Positions 27,186 to 37,292 of a stretch of DNA of 64,000 nucleotides are shown piece after piece. A model generated the notes under the pieces. That model was not told where the DNA came from and searched no databases. It saw only the letters and a program-made list of their open reading frames with translations. The stretch's first letter is position 1, and each line of letters begins with the position of its first letter. The translations under genes and the position numbers were made by a program. The DNA comes from an uncultured Roseibium sp. (GTDB lineage Bacteria > Pseudomonadota > Alphaproteobacteria > Rhizobiales > Stappiaceae), in assembly GCF_947496995.1 (NCBI RefSeq), contig NZ_CANMFD010000006.1, positions 124,001 to 188,000 of the forward strand. Reading direction: 5' to 3'.

Positions 27186-27845
27186 TCATGTTTTGGAAAA
27201 CAGCAGGTCCGGAAGCTCCGCCATGGCCTCGAACAGTACCGCGCCCGCCGCACGCATCGCGTCCCGGTCGCAGGCCGGGTCCTCGACAAAGGCGAAGGCG
27301 CGCATGCCCGCCGCCCTGGCGGCCAGGACGCCCGGCACACTGTCCTCGACGACGGCGCAGCTTTCCGGCCGGTGGCCCATCGTGCGGGCGGCAAGAAGAA
27401 AGACATCCGGGGCCGGTTTGCCCTTTTCGCAATCTTCCGCCGAAAACAATCTGTCGCTCAGCCGCGGCAAGAGACCGGAGCTGCCGAGCGTCGTGTGCAT
27501 TTTCCGGTATTTGCCGGAAGAGGCGACGCAATAGGGCACCGCGCGTCGGTCCAGATCGTCCAGAACCGCCTCGATGCCGTCAATGGCGGCCACACCGGCC
27601 TTGAAGACTTCCAGATCCCGGTCGCGCACCTGGTCCGGCCAGTCTGACGGCAAGGTCCGGCCGGTCAGCTCTTCGACAAGCTCCTGCACGCTTTCCAGTG
27701 TCCGGCCCATGAACTGTTGCTGGCATTGCGGCCCGGTCATCGGATAGCCGAGTTCCGTGACGATGGCGGCCATGGTCCGGTTCGCCATGCGTTCGGTATC
27801 GACGAGAACGCCGTCGCAATCGAAAATGACAAGGCCTGGTTTCAT
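27186..27845 (-). CDS. HAD-superfamily phosphatase (subfamily IA)
   Basis: 219 aa. HAD motif I FDCDGVLVDTE (Asp9, Asp11), motif II VASSGK, motif III lysine in KGKPAPDVFL, and motif IV VVEDSVPGVLAA. The alpha-helical cap lies at about 18-90. This pattern is shared by phosphoglycolate phosphatase, beta-phosphoglucomutase and sugar-phosphatase relatives, so the substrate is open. The 17-nt gap to dut upstream suggests a shared transcript. Confidence 0.9.
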   Translation of the reverse strand: MKPGLVIFDCDGVLVDTERMANRTMAAIVTELGYPMTGPQCQQQFMGRTLESVQELVEELTGRTLPSDWPDQVRDRDLEVFKAGVAAIDGIEAVLDDLDRRAVPYCVASSGKYRKMHTTLGSSGLLPRLSDRLFSAEDCEKGKPAPDVFLLAARTMGHRPESCAVVEDSVPGVLAARAAGMRAFAFVEDPACDRDAMRAAGAVLFEAMAELPDLLFSKT

Positions 27846-27862
27846 GAGAGGTCCCCGGCGGT

Positions 27863-28312
27863 TCAGCTTCGGCCGGTCGAGCCGAAGCCGCCTGCTCCGC
27901 GCGTCGTGTCCGTTAGGTCCGTGACTTCCAGGATTTGCGCCTGGAGCACGGGCGCGATCACCATCTGGGCAATCCTGTCGCCGCGGCTGATTTCGAATGG
28001 CGCGTCACCGTGATTGATCAGGATGACCTTCACCTCGCCGCGATAATCCGCGTCGATCGTGCCAGGCGTGTTCAGAACGGTGACACCATGTTTGGCGGCA
28101 AGGCCGGAGCGCGGCCGGACCTGTGCCTCGAAACCGGCCGGCAGGGCCATGGCAAGCCCGGTGGGGATCAGCGCTCTCTTTCCCGGAGCAAGAACCATCG
28201 ATTCGCCGACGGCGGCGAGGAGATCGAGTCCCGCGGCCAGATCGGACTGATAGGCGGGGAGCGGGAGGTCCTTGCCGTGGTCAAGGCGCTTCAGTTCCAG
28301 GGAAATTTGCAT
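27863..28312 (-). CDS. dut: dUTP diphosphatase
   Basis: 149 aa trimeric dUTPase, which removes dUTP and supplies dUMP for thymidylate synthesis. All five motifs can be seen: AAGLDLLAA (I), RPRSGLAAK (II), [13 protein letters not shown] with the catalytic Asp (III), RIAQMVI (IV), and the C-terminal [11 protein letters not shown] arm (V). Confidence 0.96.
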   Translation of the reverse strand: MQISLELKRLDHGKDLPLPAYQSDLAAGLDLLAAVGESMVLAPGKRALIPTGLAMALPAGFEAQVRPRSGLAAKHGVTVLNTPGTIDADYRGEVKVILINHGDAPFEISRGDRIAQMVIAPVLQAQILEVTDLTDTTRGAGGFGSTGRS

Positions 28313-28505
28313 CGTCGGTTTCCGGCTGTGAGGTCCCGGCTGAGTGACGATATTCGGCGCGTGCTGTCAAGAACCGGGCGGCAATTGCGGCAAGGATCTG
28401 ATCGAGGAAATGGCAGCACCTACTTGCGGTCGAGGCATTCTCCTGAAACACTCCGGCGCATAACGATGGTGCCACGGCCTCGGGCCGATTTGGGAGACAA
28501 GCAAT

Positions 28506-28922
28506 ATGAGACAATTGATATTTGCGATTATGGCCTTTGCGATGCTTGCATCGGCGCCGGCCGTCGCACAGACCGTCGGCTTCGCCGAAGCCATCAAGAT
28601 GCTGGGCGCGAGCTGCGGCAAGGACATCGAGACTTACTGCAAGTCGGCTTCTCTTGCCAACAACGGGATCACCAACTGTCTTGAAAAGAACAAGGCGAAA
28701 GTCTCGGCGAAATGCAATGCCGACCGGGTGACCGTTCTTTCGCTGATTCGGGAACGGCTGGCTGCCCAGGCATCGGTCGCGCAGATCTGCAGCCGTGACT
28801 CCGCGCAATACTGCAAGGGCGTCAAGGAAGGCGCGGGACATATTCTTCGCTGCCTGTTGAAAGCCAAACCTTCCGTCAGCGCGAAATGCAACACCGCCAT
28901 CGATCTGGCCGGTTACCGCTAA
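28506..28922 (+). CDS. secreted cysteine-rich protein (GLG1/Cys-rich-FGFR-like repeats)
   Basis: 138 aa. A signal peptide (residues 1-22, cleavage near AVAQ) is followed by two similar Cys-rich units with the spacing C-x3-D-x3-YC ... G-x2-CL ... VSAKC: unit 1 at CGKDIETYC/NCLEKNKAKVSAKC, unit 2 at CSRDSAQYC/RCLLKAKPSVSAKC. This spacing is that of the Golgi GLG1-type Cys-rich repeat. Presumably periplasmic and disulfide-bonded, function unknown. It is followed 22 nt later by an OmpA-like gene. Confidence 0.8.
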   Translation: MRQLIFAIMAFAMLASAPAVAQTVGFAEAIKMLGASCGKDIETYCKSASLANNGITNCLEKNKAKVSAKCNADRVTVLSLIRERLAAQASVAQICSRDSAQYCKGVKEGAGHILRCLLKAKPSVSAKCNTAIDLAGYR

Positions 28923-28944
28923 CACCGGTTTTTGGAGAATTCTT

Positions 28945-29526
28945 ATGAAAACATATCTTCTGGCCGGTCTTTCAGCGGCAATTCTGGCCGTTTCCAGCGT
29001 TGGCGCTGCCGCACAAACCAAACTGAACCGCAATGAAATCATTAACTCCCTGCAGGGGGCGCAGCAGGAAGTGGACCTGACCGCCGACCAGATGCAGAAG
29101 GCGGCGATCGAGAACATCCGGAAATATCCCGGAGCCAATTCACCGCACGACATGCCTCTGTCGGCCAAGTTGGCGACCTTGCGCCAGTTCAACGTCGAGA
29201 TCACCTTCGAATTCGATTCCGACCGTATCCGCCCGGATTCCTATGAGACGGTCGGATTGATCGCCGATGCGCTTCACACGCCGTATCTGCAGGGTCAGAC
29301 CTTCGTTATCGTCGGCCACACCGACGCCAAGGGCCCGCGCCAATATAACCTGGACCTCTCCATCAAACGCGCGCAAGCCGTGCGCGAGGCACTGGTCACG
29401 ACCTTCCAGGTGCCGGGCCAGTATCTGTTTGCCGTTGGTCTTGGCGAGGAACAGCTTCGCGACCCGTCCAAGCCGGACGCGGCAGTCAACCGGCGCGTCC
29501 AGTTGATCAACTTGGGCTACAAATAA
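28945..29526 (+). CDS. OmpA-family peptidoglycan-binding protein
   Basis: 193 aa. Signal peptide 1-23 (ending GAAAQ), a short helical linker, then a C-terminal OmpA-like domain (about 85-190): ITFEFDSDRIRPDSY, VGHTDAKGPRQYNLDLSIKRAQAVREAL, and the closing NRRVQLINLG. The Asp and Arg that hold diaminopimelate are present. No beta-barrel or lipobox, so it is a free periplasmic OmpA-like protein. Likely co-transcribed with the Cys-rich gene. Confidence 0.9.
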   Translation: MKTYLLAGLSAAILAVSSVGAAAQTKLNRNEIINSLQGAQQEVDLTADQMQKAAIENIRKYPGANSPHDMPLSAKLATLRQFNVEITFEFDSDRIRPDSYETVGLIADALHTPYLQGQTFVIVGHTDAKGPRQYNLDLSIKRAQAVREALVTTFQVPGQYLFAVGLGEEQLRDPSKPDAAVNRRVQLINLGYK

Positions 29527-29551
29527 ACGGCCCAAGTCAGGGTCGGGCCGT
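29527..29551. terminator. hairpin after OmpA-like gene
   Basis: Stem ACGGCCC/GGGCCGT around an 11-nt loop, beginning right after the stop codon. An A-run follows on the plus strand, so it is not a canonical intrinsic terminator for this gene. It may stabilise the 3' end. Confidence 0.35.
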
Positions 29552-29693
29552 AAAAAAGCCTGAACGAAGCCATGGTTTCCCGGTCGATTGTTCAAGAATC
29601 CGGAACAAATAATCTCCGGAATGACATCTACCGGGAACCTCCGAAGTCTCTATCTTCAAACGACGAAGAGATGGAGATCCAGGGAGTGGCACA

Positions 29694-30488
29694 GTGACAG
29701 ACACACAATCCGGTGGCGGCGCGGTGTTTTTTGCGCACGGCGCGCCGACACTGGCGCTGGAAGATACGGCGGCGAGCCGGTTCCTGAAGTCCTTTGCCGC
29801 CGGCCGTCCACGGCCGAAGGCGATCCTCATTCTCTCACCGCACTGGGAAACGGACGGGCTGAAGCTGTCCGCGCCGGGCCCCTTGCGCACCTATCACGAC
29901 TTCCGCGGTTTCCCTCGGCCCCTCTACGAGATTTCCTATCCCGCCGTGGCAGGTGAAGCTCAGGTCGGCGAGGTCGCGCGCCTGCTGAAAGCCGGGGGCC
30001 ATGACTTCGAGCTGGATAACAGCTGGGGTCTGGATCACGGCGCCTGGGTGCCTCTTTCGCTTGCCTACCCGGCGGCCGATATCCCGGTGAGCGCCCTGTC
30101 CCTTCCCCGCGACAGCACTCCATCAACGCTATTCGCCCTCGGGCAGACCCTTGCTCCCCTGAAGGATCAGGGTGTCCTGATTGTCGGTTCAGGCAGCACG
30201 ACCCACAATCTCGGAGAGATCCAGCCGCAAGGCTCGGTGGTGCCGGACTGGGCGACAAAATTCGATGGCTGGCTGGACGAGGGGCTGCAGACAGGTTCGA
30301 TCGACAGCTTCAGCGATCTCAACTCCGGACCGGAATTCCGCCGCAACCACCCGACGGAGGAGCACCTCCTGCCGCTGTTCTTTGCCTTCGGAGCGGGAGC
30401 GCCGGACAGAAAACCGAACCTTCTGCACCGCAGCTACGAATACGGCACGATCAGCATGAGCTATTTCGAGTTCGCCGGGCAGACCTGA
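29694..30488 (+). CDS. class III extradiol dioxygenase (DODA/YgiD type)
   Basis: 264 aa, GTG start with AGGGAG upstream. Metal ligands and active site are recognisable: FFAHGAPTL, LILSPHWET, NSWGLDHGAWVPL and RNHPTEEHLLPL. The family opens catechol rings such as L-DOPA at the 4,5-position using Zn or Fe. The true substrate here is unknown. It is a single gene converging on coaBC. Confidence 0.9.
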   Translation: MTDTQSGGGAVFFAHGAPTLALEDTAASRFLKSFAAGRPRPKAILILSPHWETDGLKLSAPGPLRTYHDFRGFPRPLYEISYPAVAGEAQVGEVARLLKAGGHDFELDNSWGLDHGAWVPLSLAYPAADIPVSALSLPRDSTPSTLFALGQTLAPLKDQGVLIVGSGSTTHNLGEIQPQGSVVPDWATKFDGWLDEGLQTGSIDSFSDLNSGPEFRRNHPTEEHLLPLFFAFGAGAPDRKPNLLHRSYEYGTISMSYFEFAGQT

Positions 30489-30539
30489 CAGCCATCTTCT
30501 CCCGCTGCTTCATCAACTGATGCGTGGAGCGCTTCAGGA

Positions 30540-31769
30540 TTACGACAGATCCTTCAGAGCGTCCACCGCCTTGGCGATGATCCGTTGCGCCACCTCGGCC
30601 TTGGACATTTGCGGCCAGTCGTCGACACCGCTGCGGCTGACGAGGTGAATGGTGTTGGCGTCCCCGCCCATGATGCCGGTTGCCGGGCTGACGTCATTGG
30701 CGACGATCCAGTCGGCGTTCTTGCGCTCCAGCTTGCCACGGGCGTTGTCGACCAGATCGGTTGTTTCGGCGGCAAAGCCGATGAGCAGCTTCGGCCGTAG
30801 GCTTGCGTGATGGCCGATGGTGGCCAGGATGTCCGGATTTTCCGTGAGCTCCAGCGCCGGGGGCTTGCCGCTGCCATCCTTCTTGATCTTCTGCGTGCCT
30901 TCGCTCGCCATGCGCCAGTCGGCGACGGCGGCGGCCATGATGGCGATATCCGCCGGCAGCGCGGCCTCCACCGCTTGCAGCATCTCGTTGGCCGATTCCA
31001 CCTGGATCACAGCCACATTGGCCGGGGCCGGCAGAGTGACCGGTCCCGACACCAGTGTCACGCGCGCGCCGGCCGCGTAAGCCGCCGCTGCCAGGGCGTG
31101 TCCCTGCTTGCCGGACGACCGGTTGGCGATATACCGCACCGGATCAATCGGCTCGTGGGTCGGGCCGGACGTGATCAGCACATGTTTTCCGGCAAGCGGC
31201 AGACGCCCGGCTTCCAGATCCCTGTCGCGCAGCACGTCTTCTACGGCGGCCACGATGTCCAGCGGCTCGCTCATCCGGCCTGTTCCGGCCTCGCCCTTTT
31301 CCGCCATCTCGCCTGCCGCAGGCCCGCAGAAGCGGATGCCGCGGTCTTCAAGAACCGCCAGATTGTGCCGTGTTGCCGGGTTCTTCCACATTTTCGGGTT
31401 CATGGCAGGGGCGGCCAGCACCGGCTTGTCCGTTGCAAGCAGAACCGCTGTCGCCAGATCGTCGACGATGCCATGGGCCACCTTGGCCATCAGGTTTGCC
31501 GTCGCCGGGGCAACCAGGATCAGGTCGTGATCCCGCGCCAGGCGGATATGGCCGACGTCATGCTCGGCTTCCCGGTCGAACAGACCGGTGAACACCTTTT
31601 CCGCCGACAGCGCGCCGACCGCTAGGGGGGTGATGAATTCCTGCGCGCCACCGGTCATGACCGGAATGACACGGGCGCCGCGTTCCTTCAGCCGCCGGAT
31701 CAAATCGAGGGACTTGTAGGCCGCGATACCGCCGCTGATGATCAGCACGATCTGTTTGCCGCTCAGCAT
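30540..31769 (-). CDS. coaBC: phosphopantothenoylcysteine synthetase/decarboxylase
   Basis: 409 aa bifunctional coenzyme A enzyme. The N-terminal flavin decarboxylase (about 1-180) has ISGGIAAYKSLDLIRRL, APATANLMAKVAHGIVDD and PAMNPKMW. The C-terminal synthetase (about 190-409) has LITSGPTHEPIDPVRYIANRSSG, MAAAVADWR and the VANDV motif. It joins 4'-phosphopantothenate with cysteine (CTP) and decarboxylates the product. It is encoded 34 nt downstream of the LppC-like gene on the same strand. Confidence 0.96.
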   Translation of the reverse strand: MLSGKQIVLIISGGIAAYKSLDLIRRLKERGARVIPVMTGGAQEFITPLAVGALSAEKVFTGLFDREAEHDVGHIRLARDHDLILVAPATANLMAKVAHGIVDDLATAVLLATDKPVLAAPAMNPKMWKNPATRHNLAVLEDRGIRFCGPAAGEMAEKGEAGTGRMSEPLDIVAAVEDVLRDRDLEAGRLPLAGKHVLITSGPTHEPIDPVRYIANRSSGKQGHALAAAAYAAGARVTLVSGPVTLPAPANVAVIQVESANEMLQAVEAALPADIAIMAAAVADWRMASEGTQKIKKDGSGKPPALELTENPDILATIGHHASLRPKLLIGFAAETTDLVDNARGKLERKNADWIVANDVSPATGIMGGDANTIHLVSRSGVDDWPQMSKAEVAQRIIAKAVDALKDLS

Positions 31770-31803
31770 CTTGACCCCATACTCCCGGTGATGGCGGTTA
31801 AAG

Positions 31804-33015
31804 TCAGAACCCGGACCGGAAATCCCTCGGTGCCGGGGAGATCACCTGCGCGCCGCTGCCGGTGATCTGGTAAACCGCAAGGCCGCGCTGGTTGAGGCCA
31901 TTGGATTGGAAGCGGAACAATCCGTCAATGCCGATGAAGCCATCGCGGTTGGTCAGGATGCTCTGCTGAAAGCGCTGCTGCCCGGCGGAGCGGATCAGGC
32001 CCGCGGCGAGTGTCACACCGTCGTAGACGAGGCTGGCGTTGCGCGGCGGCACCGATCCATAGGCGCTCTGGTAGCGCTGGGCGAAGGCCTGAAAGCTCTT
32101 GTCCTCCGGACCGGCGAACCAGGCACCGGCGAGGATAGGGTTGCTTTTCTCCTGGGCGGTATCCCATTGGCCCGAACCCAGCAGCTTGACCCGGCCGAGA
32201 TTGGCGTTCTGGCTGACCAGCGTCTGCACGACAAGCCCTGGAACGCCGCCGGCTGCCGGCACGAACAGGGCGTCGATGTTGTTCAAGACGGGCTGCAGCG
32301 CCTGTGTCTTGGCGATCAGGTCGGACGTATCGGTGCCGTTCAGCTTGTAACGCTGGATGGTGGCGATGCGGCCACCTCCCTGCCCGACTTCCTGGCGGAA
32401 CGCGGCCTCCACGACAGCGCCGTAGGACCCTTCGGGAATGAGGGCGGCATAGGAACTCTTCTGCTGGCTGTTGGCATAGCTGATCGTGCGCTTGACGTCG
32501 CTTTCCGGCAGGAAGCTCAGCAGATAGACACCCCTCGCGGCGACCGATGTGTCCGTCGAAAAGGCGATCACCGGCACGCCCGTTGCGCGCGCTGCGGTGG
32601 CGGCGCCGGAAACGGCGGGGGCGAACACGGGGCCGAGGATCAGTTCCGCGCCCTCCGAAATTGCCGCCTGCGCTGCGGCCCGGCCGCCCTCGGCGGTGCC
32701 GTTGGTGTCTTTCACCAGCAGCTGGACATCGGCGCTCGGGAAATTCTGCAGCGCCAGCGTGGCGGCATTCTTGAAAACCGTTCCGATGGAAGCGTTGCCG
32801 CCATTGCTCGACAGCGGCAGCAGCAACCCGACGCGGACACTGCCTGTGCCGATCACCTCGCCGGTGACCTGCGGCTGGGCGCCCGGCTGCACCTGGTCGC
32901 CCGGTAGCGAGCCGAGCGTTGAGCCCATGCATCCGGCAAGCAGCAATGCACTGGCGCCCGCCAGCACAGATTTCAAAACCAACCGTCTGCACCGATGCAC
33001 GTTTTTGACCCGCAT
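31804..33015 (-). CDS. penicillin-binding protein activator/LppC-type lipoprotein
   Basis: 403 aa. The N-terminus has a lipoprotein signal with lipobox LLLAGC (about residues 24-29). The mature part resembles a periplasmic-binding fold (Peripla_BP_6/LpoA C-terminal type): VRVGLLLPLSSNGGNASIG, ELILGPVFAPAVSGAA, GVPVIAFSTDT and RNASLVYDGVTLAA. E. coli LpoA activates PBP1A; alphaproteobacterial relatives lack its N-terminal TPR part, as here. It is divergent from rsmI-yraN-gshB, the common neighbourhood for this family. Confidence 0.88.
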   Translation of the reverse strand: MRVKNVHRCRRLVLKSVLAGASALLLAGCMGSTLGSLPGDQVQPGAQPQVTGEVIGTGSVRVGLLLPLSSNGGNASIGTVFKNAATLALQNFPSADVQLLVKDTNGTAEGGRAAAQAAISEGAELILGPVFAPAVSGAATAARATGVPVIAFSTDTSVAARGVYLLSFLPESDVKRTISYANSQQKSSYAALIPEGSYGAVVEAAFRQEVGQGGGRIATIQRYKLNGTDTSDLIAKTQALQPVLNNIDALFVPAAGGVPGLVVQTLVSQNANLGRVKLLGSGQWDTAQEKSNPILAGAWFAGPEDKSFQAFAQRYQSAYGSVPPRNASLVYDGVTLAAGLIRSAGQQRFQQSILTNRDGFIGIDGLFRFQSNGLNQRGLAVYQITGSGAQVISPAPRDFRSGF

Positions 33016-33284
33016 TCCACTTGCCCTGTTCCGTCGTCACCCTTACCAGAAGACTTACGTATTCACTGCAGGCATGTCCAGTTTTAGCGGTGTTTCAATG
33101 CCGTATCCGCCTGATCAACGGTGGATTTGCCTTGCATCGGTTGCGCTCAGCAGGTAGCGCAAGGAAGAAATCCGTAACCCGGAGACCGGATTCGCCGGTT
33201 GCCGCAGTCGCTGTTCAGGTCGCCCTGCCGTTAAGGGTCTGCGCAGGATGGCAGGAGATCCGGACCAGCGTGAAAGGACGCCCG

Positions 33285-34199
33285 ATGGGAACCGACAGTC
33301 CCCCGCCCGCGGCGGACAAGAACCGCTACAGCCTGTCCGAACACACCTTTTCCGCGCCCAATCTGGAGCCGGCGCTTTATATCGTTTCCACCCCGATCGG
33401 CAATCTCGGCGACATCACGGTGCGGGCGCTGGAGACACTGGCTGCCAGCAGCGTCATCGCCTGTGAGGATACAAGGGTGACCGCCACGCTGACGCGGAAA
33501 TTCGGTCTCAAGACGCCGCTTCTTGCCTATCACGAGCACAATGCCGACAGGCAGCGGCCAAGGATCCTGGCGGAGCTTCAGGCCGGACGGGCAGTCGCCC
33601 TCGTTTCCGATGCGGGCACGCCGCTGGTCTCCGATCCGGGCTACCGGCTTGTCCGCGACGTGGTGGCGGAAGGTTACAACGTCATTCCCGTTCCGGGCGC
33701 CTCTGCCCCGCTCGCAGGTCTGGTCGCCTCCGGCCTGCCGAGTGACACCGTTCTCTTTGCCGGCTTCCTGCCGCAAAAAGGCGGGCCGAAAAGCAAGCGC
33801 CTGGCGGAGCTTGCCCGGGTTCCGGCAACGCTGATCTTCTTTGAGTCCCCCCACCGCACCGGTGCGACCCTTGCGCTGATGGCCGAAACCCTGGGCGGGG
33901 AACGCGACGCGGTGGTGGCGCGGGAGGTGACCAAGCGCTTTGAAACCTTCGAGCGCGGCACCCTTGCCGAACTGGCGGAGCGTTTCGCGGATCGGCAGGT
34001 CAAGGGCGAGATCGTCATTCTGATCGGCCCGGCGGAAGAAAAGCCGGAAGACGAAGGCGGCGATCTGGATGCGTTGCTGCTGGAAGCGCTTGAGGACATG
34101 CCGGTCAGCACGGCCGCCAAGAAAGTCGCCAAGGCAACCGGACTTGACCGCAACGAGGTCTATAAACGGGCACTGGACCTGAAATCGGGGGACGCCTGA
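33285..34199 (+). CDS. rsmI: 16S rRNA (cytidine1402-2'-O)-methyltransferase
   Basis: 304 aa, tetrapyrrole-methylase fold. Motifs: STPIGNLGDITVRALE, ACEDTR, VSDAGTPLVSDPGYRL, PVPGASAPL and FFESPHR. A small C-terminal helical domain (AKATGLDRNEVYKRAL) completes it. It 2'-O-methylates C1402 in the decoding centre with SAM. The ATG at 33285 with AAAGGA upstream is chosen; the frame open from 33021 has non-family sequence. Its stop directly abuts yraN. Confidence 0.95.
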   Translation: MGTDSPPPAADKNRYSLSEHTFSAPNLEPALYIVSTPIGNLGDITVRALETLAASSVIACEDTRVTATLTRKFGLKTPLLAYHEHNADRQRPRILAELQAGRAVALVSDAGTPLVSDPGYRLVRDVVAEGYNVIPVPGASAPLAGLVASGLPSDTVLFAGFLPQKGGPKSKRLAELARVPATLIFFESPHRTGATLALMAETLGGERDAVVAREVTKRFETFERGTLAELAERFADRQVKGEIVILIGPAEEKPEDEGGDLDALLLEALEDMPVSTAAKKVAKATGLDRNEVYKRALDLKSGDA

Positions 34200-34589
34200 A
34201 TGGCGCGCGGACGTGGCGGCCCGGACACCGAACAACGCCGCCGCGCCCATGCGCTCGGTCTGTCCGCCGAAACCTTCGCAGCCTGGTATCTGCGCCTGAC
34301 CGGCTGGCGGATCCTCAAGCGCCGCTACAAGACGAAGGCGGGTGAAATCGACCTGATCGCCAAACGCCGAAAAACCGTCGCCTTCGTTGAGGTCAAAGCC
34401 AGGAAAACCCGCCGGGCGGCGGTCGAGGCGGTAACGCCGGCAAGCCAGAAACGTATTTCGCGCGCAGCCAGGATATTCGTTGCCAAACACCCGAAAGCCG
34501 GTTTTTTCACGCTCCGCTTCGACGTGATCGTCATCCGCCCCTGGGCCCTGCCGGAGCGGATCGAGAACGCCTTCGAGGCCTGGGAATAG
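34200..34589 (+). CDS. yraN: UPF0102/YraN-family nuclease-fold protein
   Basis: 129 aa. Shows the restriction-endonuclease-like core of the UPF0102 family: LRLTGWRILKRRYKTKAGEIDLIA and VAFVEVKARK, with the expected E-I-D and E-V-K residues. Function unsettled; usually beside rsmI, as here, with no gap between stop and start. Confidence 0.93.
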   Translation: MARGRGGPDTEQRRRAHALGLSAETFAAWYLRLTGWRILKRRYKTKAGEIDLIAKRRKTVAFVEVKARKTRRAAVEAVTPASQKRISRAARIFVAKHPKAGFFTLRFDVIVIRPWALPERIENAFEAWE

Positions 34590-34697
34590 ACGCCACTCAG
34601 TGTCCTACTGGACAAAGCCGACCCCGCACCGCATATCTGGACCAACCGTTCTCATATTCCTTGGCGCATTCGCTGCGTCCCCGCCGGGAGTTGCCTC

Positions 34698-35642
<945 letters not shown>

Positions 35643-36051
35643 ACTGCAGGGGGGGGTGCTGCTGCAATCGGGTCAACGGTATCCGGAGGAGGCTTCCCGG
35701 TCTTCCCGGGAAGACCGGGCGGTTACGGTCTTGATTTGTCGAGGCTTCCTTGCACCGGATGTCACCTCGGGCGCAGCGAAGCGGAGACCCGGGGCCCACT
35801 CGCCGTGCCGCTTGCTGAAGCAAGGCTGATTGTTCATCGACGGTCGCTACCCGCTTCGGGCCTGCGCGCCGTATTGTCCGTCCCGGAGGCTGTGTGTGAA
35901 GCGGCCTTGCAGACACCCAACAGAGCCTCTGCGAACGAGTGGGCCCCGGCTCGGCACTGCGCTTGGCCGGGGTGACAGCCGAGGGTGGTACTCAGCTTTT
36001 CGGTTCATTCAACGGAGTTGATGTCACCTGTAAGGAGAACAACCGCCCCCC
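35643..36051. repeat. repeat-bearing intergenic region
   Basis: 409 nt with no supportable gene. It begins with a G-run and the perfect palindrome at 35696-35719. Two inverted copies of a ~40-bp GC-rich repeat follow: forward at about 35761-35802 and reverse at about 35938-35978, sharing CCGGGGCCCACTCG and a GCGCAG core. The second copy's reverse complement (starting GTCACCCCGGCCAAGCGCAG) recurs at 59246-59280. These look like dispersed non-coding (REP/MITE-like) elements. Confidence 0.65.
35696..35719. repeat. 24-bp perfect palindrome after gshB
   Basis: Arms CCCGGTCTTCCC and GGGAAGACCGGG meet without a loop, 54 nt after gshB. No T-tract follows. In RNA it would form a hairpin after loss of central pairs, so it could protect or end the gshB transcript. 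Confidence 0.5.
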
Positions 36052-37164
36052 CTACTCCGCCGCTTCCGTCTTGATCACGCCGCGGCGGATCTGGTCTTCC
36101 TCAATGGACTCGAACAGGGCGCGGAAATTGCCTTCGCCGAAGCCCTCGTCGCCTTTTCTCTGAATGAATTCGAAGAAGATCGGGCCGATGACGGTTTTGG
36201 AGAAGATCTGCAGGAGGATCTTGGTCATGCCGCCGTCGACAACGCCCTCGCCGTCGATCAGGATACCGTGGCGTTTCATGCGCTCGATCGGTTCGTCATG
36301 GCCAATGACCCGCTCGTGGGACATCTCGTAGTAAGTGTCCGGCGGACCCGGCATGAACCTCAACTCGTTCTCGGCCAGCCTGTCCGTGCTGCCGTAAATG
36401 TCGTCCGTACCGACAGCGATATGCTGGATGCCTTCGCCGTTGTATTTCTTCAGATATTCCTCGATCTGGCTGGTGTCGTCCTTGGATTCGTTCAGCGGAA
36501 TGCGGATCTTGCCGCACGGGCTGGTGATTGCCCGGCTGACGAGGCCGGTGATGCGCCCGTCGATGTCGAAATAGTGGATCTGCTTGAAATTGAAGAGATC
36601 GCGGTAGAAATCCCACCACTTGTCCATGTTGCCGCGAAAGACGTTGTGGGTCAGGTGGTCGAGATAATAGAAGCCGACGCCCTTCGGTTTCGGATCGACC
36701 TCGCCCAGCCAGTCGAAGTGCTTCGAATAGGCCGAGCCTTTTTCGCCATAGGTGTCGATGAAATAGAGCAACGAGCCGCCGATGCCGACAATTGCCGGGA
36801 CGTCGAGCGTCTTGTCGTCGCCTTCATAGGGTGTCGCGCCCTTTGAAACGGCGTGCTCGAAAGTCTTTTGGGCGTCGACCACCCGCCAGGCCATGGCCGG
36901 TGCGCAGGGACCGTGCGTATCGACGAAATTCATGCCGTGGCTGCCTGCTTCGGCGTTCAGCACATAGGTGATGTCGCCCTGACGATAAAGCGTGATGTTC
37001 TTCGTCTTGTGCCTTGCGACTGGCTCATAGCCCATCTTGCGAAACAGCGCGTCCAGCTTTTCAGGCTCCGGATGGGCGAATTCGACGAATTCGAACCCGT
37101 CCGTTCCGGCAGGATTGTCTTCGGTGATTTTCGCAACCGGTGCGTCGTGCGGAAACGGTCCCAA
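36052..37164 (-). CDS. hpd: 4-hydroxyphenylpyruvate dioxygenase
   Basis: 370 aa. Converts 4-hydroxyphenylpyruvate to homogentisate in tyrosine catabolism. It has two vicinal-oxygen-chelate halves: N-terminal GTDGFEFVEFAHPEPEKL and C-terminal with Fe ligands in YYLDHLTHNV, GIQHIAVGTDDI and FFEFIQRKG. The start is inferred as TTG at 37164: GAGGAGA lies 8 nt upstream and family members begin at the following GPFPHDAP. The frame stays open to 37305 but that part is not family sequence. It is divergent from an Lrp regulator, the usual arrangement. Confidence 0.94.
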   Translation of the reverse strand: MGPFPHDAPVAKITEDNPAGTDGFEFVEFAHPEPEKLDALFRKMGYEPVARHKTKNITLYRQGDITYVLNAEAGSHGMNFVDTHGPCAPAMAWRVVDAQKTFEHAVSKGATPYEGDDKTLDVPAIVGIGGSLLYFIDTYGEKGSAYSKHFDWLGEVDPKPKGVGFYYLDHLTHNVFRGNMDKWWDFYRDLFNFKQIHYFDIDGRITGLVSRAITSPCGKIRIPLNESKDDTSQIEEYLKKYNGEGIQHIAVGTDDIYGSTDRLAENELRFMPGPPDTYYEMSHERVIGHDEPIERMKRHGILIDGEGVVDGGMTKILLQIFSKTVIGPIFFEFIQRKGDEGFGEGNFRALFESIEEDQIRRGVIKTEAAE

Positions 37165-37292
37165 GGCGAGCTCTCCTCTGTGTGTTCGAGTGTTGGAACA
37201 AATATGCCGCCAAAGACGCGCAGCAGGTGTGCAAAGCACGTGAAATTGCGTAAGATGTTGCGCGAAATGTGTAAAAAACCAATGAGACATGC

